A program made the translations under genes and the position numbers. From positions 1-21,518 of IMG/VR virus record IMGVR_UViG_3300042350_002771: a stretch of DNA of 21,518 nucleotides; one strand, given 5' to 3'. Shown in pieces: positions 18,373 through 21,518 of this stretch. The stretch comes from a virus. Below the pieces are notes generated by a model. It was given only the letters and a program-made list of their open reading frames with translations. It had not been told where the DNA came from and did no database searches. The number at the start of each line of letters is the position of its first letter. The stretch's first letter is position 1.

Positions 18373-20307
18373 ATGCCACTTTGTCCACAAATCACAATCA
18401 CGCCAGTCACAGTAACCTCAACTGGCATGACTCAGACTTCTATCATTCCAATCGTGGCAGCCACAACCGAGGAGACCGACGAACTCCAAGTCGAGATTGA
18501 TTCGATTGAAGCCTCTGTTAACGGCAAGAACCACATCTACCGACAAGCAACAGCCCCTGACGGCTCCGTTTTCCCGCTAACTGAGGGCGATGTTTGGTTC
18601 GATACAGACGACGGCAACAAGCAATATTACTGGACTGGCACAGCCTGGGTCTCAGTGCAAGACGCTGGTATCGCTGCAGCAGAAGCTGGAGCAGCGGCGG
18701 CAACTGCAGCAGCAGCAGCAGCAACGGCTGCAGCAGCGTCTGCAACAGCAGCAGCGGCAGCAGCGGCAGCAGCCGCAACAGCAGCACAGACCACGGCAGA
18801 CGGCAAAAACAAGGTTTACAGGCAAGCAACCGTCCCAACAACTGGACCTTTTGTGAATGGCGACCTTTGGTTCGATACAGACGCTGACAACAAAACCTAC
18901 AGGTATAGCGCAGCTTCTACGTCTTCAATCGATCTTAAGAGCTTAACCAGCAACGTAGCAACGCTAAGAACTACCGCTGCCCATTTGTTTGTGCCTGGGC
19001 AGCCCGTGAGCATCTCTGGTGTTGGTGCACCGTTCGATGGTTCATACACGATTAGCACCGTGCCAACCACCACTACCTTTACCTACGCAAGGACTAACAG
19101 CGATATTTCGTCTGCCGCTGTGAGTCCTGTTGGAAGTGCCACAAGCACAGCTGGGTTCTACGAAGTTCTCTACGGCAACGACTCACTTGCGAACTTGTCG
19201 GCAAACAAACTCACATCGGGTTCTATCGACGCAGGCGTTATCACAGTCTCAAACCTCAACGCTGGCAATATCTCGACTGGTGTTTTGAATGCAGACCGCA
19301 TACAAGCCGCAAGCATCACGGGTGCGAAGTTGGTTGCGGGCACGATTGAAGCAGTTTCGATTGCGGCAGGCACTATCACTGGTGCAAAGCTTGCCGTCGG
19401 CACTATTGAGGCGGTCTCAATCGCCGCAGGCACTATCACTGGCACCAAAATAGCCGCTGGCACAATCACTGCAAGCAACATCGCAGTTGCCACAATCACT
19501 GCAGACCAAATCGCAGGCGGCACAATTACCGCGGCCGAAATCGCAGCCAACACAATCACTGCAGCTGAAATTGAAGCAGGCTCCATCACTGTTGACCGCT
19601 TGACCGCGGGCACTCTCACTGCTTTTACCCTTCGCACTTCATCAGGCGCTCGTCGCGTCCAAGTAGACGCAAGCACAAACTCAATCCGTTTTATGGAGTC
19701 CAGCACCTTCGTGGGCGCTATAGGCCCCGCTTCTACCGATGGCATCGTTATTCACTACGGTTCAACTTTTAATCCAAACGTTACGACTTACCCGTTGGCT
19801 TATGTGAGTTCTAGTTCGGTCATTATAGCGCAGGCAGCTGCCAAGTATGTAGAAGTAAGTTCCACGGGTGTGGTCATGAACGGCAACGTTTATACCTTGG
19901 ACGCTTTTTACAACCAAGACCCATCAACTAGCGCAAACGCCGCTAACACCCGCATGGACACAGACGGCCGCACAAGACGCAGCACCGCTTCCAGCGCTCG
20001 CTTCAAAGAGGAGATCGTCAGCCTCTCAACAGTAGCAGATCTTGACCCGAGCAAGTTGCTGACCTTACCAATTAGAGCGTTTAAGTTCAAATCCGACTAC
20101 CTAGACGTTACAGACAACAGATCTGGCATGGTAGTGCCAGGGTTAATCGCGGAAGAGGTCGCAGAACATTACCCAATCGCCGCCGACCGCGACAACGACG
20201 GAGTGGTTGAGAACTGGAACGAGCGTTTCGTTATTCCAGGCATGCTGGCACTAATTCAAGATTTACACGCACGTGTAGAGTCGCTCGAGGGGGGCACCAA
20301 TGGATAA
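18373..20307 (+). CDS. Tail fibre with C-terminal S74 self-cleaving chaperone, 644 aa
   Basis: GGGGGAG precedes ATG 18373. After an N-terminal attachment region there are two copies of a small module (KN[HK][IV]YRQAT[AV]P ... GD[VL]WFDTD) at about 52-90 and 145-180, separated by an Ala-rich helix (about 100-138). Residues about 312-418 are tandem decapeptides of the type GTITA..IAA, which should form an elongated beta-rich shaft. The C-terminus is an S74 intramolecular chaperone: Ser540 and Lys545 (SSARFK) have the spacing of the autoproteolytic dyad, followed by PIRAFKFKSDY and GLIAEEVAEHYP. It should trimerise the fibre and then cut itself off, leaving about 539 residues. It is the probable main receptor-binding fibre. 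Confidence 0.88.
   Translation: MPLCPQITITPVTVTSTGMTQTSIIPIVAATTEETDELQVEIDSIEASVNGKNHIYRQATAPDGSVFPLTEGDVWFDTDDGNKQYYWTGTAWVSVQDAGIAAAEAGAAAATAAAAAATAAAASATAAAAAAAAAATAAQTTADGKNKVYRQATVPTTGPFVNGDLWFDTDADNKTYRYSAASTSSIDLKSLTSNVATLRTTAAHLFVPGQPVSISGVGAPFDGSYTISTVPTTTTFTYARTNSDISSAAVSPVGSATSTAGFYEVLYGNDSLANLSANKLTSGSIDAGVITVSNLNAGNISTGVLNADRIQAASITGAKLVAGTIEAVSIAAGTITGAKLAVGTIEAVSIAAGTITGTKIAAGTITASNIAVATITADQIAGGTITAAEIAANTITAAEIEAGSITVDRLTAGTLTAFTLRTSSGARRVQVDASTNSIRFMESSTFVGAIGPASTDGIVIHYGSTFNPNVTTYPLAYVSSSSVIIAQAAAKYVEVSSTGVVMNGNVYTLDAFYNQDPSTSANAANTRMDTDGRTRRSTASSARFKEEIVSLSTVADLDPSKLLTLPIRAFKFKSDYLDVTDNRSGMVVPGLIAEEVAEHYPIAADRDNDGVVENWNERFVIPGMLALIQDLHARVESLEGGTNG
18664..18789 (+). repeat. 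GCA/GCG-rich (Ala) repeat in the fibre gene
   Basis: This triplet-rich stretch encodes mostly alanine with a few Thr, Ser, Glu and Gly residues. It likely forms a helical or coiled-coil linker between the two WFDTD modules. The repeat is prone to slippage, so its length could vary among relatives. Confidence 0.8.
19309..19626 (+). repeat. Decapeptide (30-base) shaft repeats in the fibre gene
   Basis: About ten tandem 10-residue units of the form (GTITxxxIAA) run through this region. The first two 20-residue blocks (TGAKLxxGTIEAVSIAAGTI) are near-identical and lie 60 bases apart. The units alternate hydrophobic positions as expected for a fibrous beta structure. Confidence 0.85.
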
Positions 20308-20446
20308 CAATACAGAACTCGACATCAACGTCGTCATCGCAGCACTAAGAGAGCAGATCGGTCTGCTAGCACTGGACAAAGCGATGCTGACTGCGAGAAT
20401 CGGAGATCTCGAAAAAGCACTCAAGGAGAAGAATGACCGTGAATGA
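20300..20446 (+). CDS. Small coiled-coil protein, 48 aa
   Basis: The gene overlaps the fibre stop by eight bases and has GAGGGGGGC just upstream. The peptide, MDNNTELDINVVIAALREQI and onward, carries heptad-like Leu/Ile spacing (LREQIGLLALDKAMLTARIGDLEKALKEKND), so a coiled coil is likely. It overlaps the next gene by 14 bases. It opens the lysis group; small coiled-coil partners of holins or spanins are possible, but I do not recognise a family. Confidence 0.65.
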   Translation: MDNNTELDINVVIAALREQIGLLALDKAMLTARIGDLEKALKEKNDRE

Positions 20447-20657
20447 CTGGGCTGCACTAATACTCGCAGTCATATCAATACTAGGCTCATTTGTTATAGC
20501 TGTGCGCTGGCTTGTTAAGCATTTCCTTAACGAGTTGAAGCCGAACGGTGGTTCAAGCCTCAAAGACTCTGTCACAAGACTCGAGAGCCAAATGGAACTC
20601 GTTATCAAGATGCTTACTAAAGGGGAGAAAAATGAAAAGTCTAACAGAATCCGCTGA
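20433..20657 (+). CDS. Membrane protein with coiled coil, putative holin, 74 aa
   Basis: AAGGAG at 20423-20428 lies four bases before ATG 20433. Residues about 6-30 form one transmembrane helix (WAALILAVISILGSFVIAVRWLV). The rest is polar with an amphipathic helix (SSLKDSVTRLESQMELVIKMLTK). Size and position directly before the endolysin fit a small holin or lysis regulator. Only one clear membrane helix is seen, so other roles remain possible. It overlaps the endolysin gene by 26 bases. Confidence 0.65.
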   Translation: MTVNDWAALILAVISILGSFVIAVRWLVKHFLNELKPNGGSSLKDSVTRLESQMELVIKMLTKGEKNEKSNRIR

Positions 20658-21105
20658 TAGTTACGTCGGCTACACCGAAGGCAAGAACAACGACACTAGC
20701 TTCGGCAAGTGGTTTGGGCTTAACAACCAGCCTTGGTGCGCTATGGCGGCATCAAAGATCTACCACGAAGCGGGCTTAATTAACACTGTTGCTCCAAAGA
20801 ACAAGCCAAAAGGCTTCGCTTCTTGCGACGAGTGGCTTAAGCATCTAACCAAGAACAACCAACTGGTTCCAATCGGACAAGCACAGCGCGGAGACTTGGT
20901 CTTTTTCCAGTTCGATGATGACGCACAGCCTGATCACGTCGGCATTGTTCGCTGGCACAACACGACGCTGAAGTACATGAACGTTTGGGAAGGCAACACT
21001 TCGAGTGGCAAAGTTGGAAGCCAGTCAAATGGCGACGGCTTTTACATCAAGAAGCGCAGTTATAGCACCATCATGGCAATCGCTAGACCTAAAAAAGGAG
21101 CATAA
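20632..21105 (+). CDS. Endolysin, CHAP-type cysteine peptidase/amidase, 157 aa
   Basis: This should cut peptidoglycan stem peptides or cross-bridges at the end of infection. The CHAP pattern is clear: Cys36 in NQPWCAMAAS, RGDLVFFQF at 86-94, His102 in QPDHVGIV and the acidic/polar third position near Glu120 (NVWEGNT). There is no signal peptide and no visible cell-wall binding domain; it is a single-domain enzyme, short for a phage lysin. ATG 20632 follows AGGGGAG. It ends as TAATG with the next gene, so holin and lysin are made together. Confidence 0.88.
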   Translation: MKSLTESADSYVGYTEGKNNDTSFGKWFGLNNQPWCAMAASKIYHEAGLINTVAPKNKPKGFASCDEWLKHLTKNNQLVPIGQAQRGDLVFFQFDDDAQPDHVGIVRWHNTTLKYMNVWEGNTSSGKVGSQSNGDGFYIKKRSYSTIMAIARPKKGA

Positions 21106-21329
21106 TGAACAAGTACACCGTCCCCCCAGTCGTCAAAACCTACCTCAGAGCAGCCGCAGCGGCAGTTGCCGCCCTATTTTTAGCCGACCCAAACCGCCCC
21201 CTTCGGGACTACGCGGCCGCGGGACTCGCAGCTATCCTTGGACCTATCATCAAGGCGATTGACCCTAAAGAGAAGCAGTTCGGAATGGGCTCCGACGAGT
21301 TCGAGGCGAATAAGAACGTAGCCGAGTAA
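21105..21329 (+). CDS. Small membrane protein, alternative holin candidate, 74 aa
   Basis: Two hydrophobic segments (about 12-28, TYLRAAAAAVAALFLAD, and 37-52, YAAAGLAAILGPIIKAI) precede a charged C-terminus (DPKEKQFGMGSDEFEANKNVAE). This two-segment form with a polar tail resembles class II holins. It overlaps the lysin stop and is the last gene before the terminator. Either this or the protein at 20433 is likely to be the holin, and the other may modulate timing. Confidence 0.65.
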   Translation: MNKYTVPPVVKTYLRAAAAAVAALFLADPNRPLRDYAAAGLAAILGPIIKAIDPKEKQFGMGSDEFEANKNVAE

Positions 21330-21343
21330 CCAGCCTTTACCAC

Positions 21344-21385
21344 GACCCCCACCACTGGCACCCCCAGCGGTGGGGGTCTTTTTTT
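21344..21385 (+). terminator. Intrinsic terminator at the end of the late operon
   Basis: A perfect 10-bp GC-rich stem (21344-21353, GACCCCCACC, with 21369-21378) holds a further CTGG/CCAG stem inside and is followed by seven T (21379-21385). It is the only textbook rho-independent terminator in the window and closes the structural-lysis transcription unit. Confidence 0.93.
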
Positions 21386-21401
21386 GTATTTGCGTGTCGT
21401 A

Positions 21402-21431
21402 TTGACAGCGTAATTACGGGTGTGGTTTACT
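21402..21431 (+). promoter_or_regulatory. Promoter with internal palindrome upstream of the last gene
   Basis: A perfect -35 TTGACA (21402-21407) is followed after 18 bases by a -10-like TTTACT (21426-21431, four of six matches). A perfect 10-base palindrome CGTAATTACG (21409-21418) lies between them and could be an operator for a dimeric repressor. It starts a new transcription unit directly after the terminator. Confidence 0.6.
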
Positions 21432-21459
21432 TGTCCTACAAGCTCAGGAAGGGGCTAAA

Positions 21460-21518
21460 ATGACAAGCAACGACTACTACACAAAGTACTACGGAGATCT
21501 CGTCGGTGCGACGATTCT
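21460..21518 (+). CDS. Start of next gene (truncated by window end)
   Basis: ATG 21460 follows AGGAAGGGG and opens MTSNDYYTKYYGDLVGATI before the window ends. The 19 visible residues are too few to assign. The position behind its own promoter and beyond the late terminator suggests an early or regulatory/replication-region gene. Confidence 0.6.
   Translation, partial: MTSNDYYTKYYGDLVGATI

Noticed and set aside
19170-19745. Minus-strand open frame of 191 residues opposite the fibre shaft
   Set aside because: It is the complement of the decapeptide repeats, low complexity and without ribosome site.

Overview
This window is the late (structural and lysis) region of a tailed double-stranded DNA phage with siphovirus-type morphology. 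All genes are on the + strand. They are tightly packed, with many stop/start overlaps of the TAATG, TGATG or ATGA type, and no stretch over about 300 bases lacks a gene. The HK97-type head genes (portal, prohead protease, major capsid protein), a tape measure and a frameshifted tail assembly chaperone indicate a long non-contractile tail. The host is probably an actinobacterium: the terminase small subunit begins MAGKGPAPK, the large subunit has an SRPKGRAKSE-type P-loop, and the minor tail protein resembles actinophage versions. By eye the base composition is near half G+C, well below typical mycobacteriophages, so a lower-GC aquatic actinobacterium is an attractive guess. The host assignment is inference.

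Layout: 83-2063 small and large terminase. 2071-6994 an inserted fibre/receptor module: a small membrane protein, a beta-sandwich-like protein, two collagen-like proteins, three tandem paralogous adhesin-like proteins and a small helical protein. 7015-8091 a GT-B glycosyltransferase. 8088-11967 portal, protease and major capsid protein. 12052-12747 a GT-A glycosyltransferase directly behind the capsid gene. 12763-15169 connector, tail terminator-like protein, a small unknown protein, two tandem major tail proteins and the tail assembly chaperone with its -1 frameshift. 15162-18364 a tail component, tape measure and minor tail protein. 18373-20307 a long tail fibre ending in a self-cleaving S74 chaperone. 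20300-21329 the lysis group: coiled-coil peptide, membrane protein, CHAP endolysin and a holin-like protein. 21344-21385 a strong intrinsic terminator, then a promoter with a palindrome and the start of the next gene.

How it works together: terminase packages DNA through the portal into a protease-matured HK97-fold capsid. The tail is built on a short (516 aa) tape measure. Host recognition seems split between the S74 fibre at the usual distal-tail position and the collagen-like/adhesin cluster placed between terminase and portal. The threonine-rich collagen triplets and the two phage glycosyltransferases suggest a virion-glycosylation system.

The most notable signals are a perfect 14-bp RNA hairpin that holds the chaperone stop codon in its loop at the recoding site, the tandem major tail proteins with a shared 31-residue C-terminal segment, the triplicated adhesin family, and the collagen-plus-glycosyltransferase combination.
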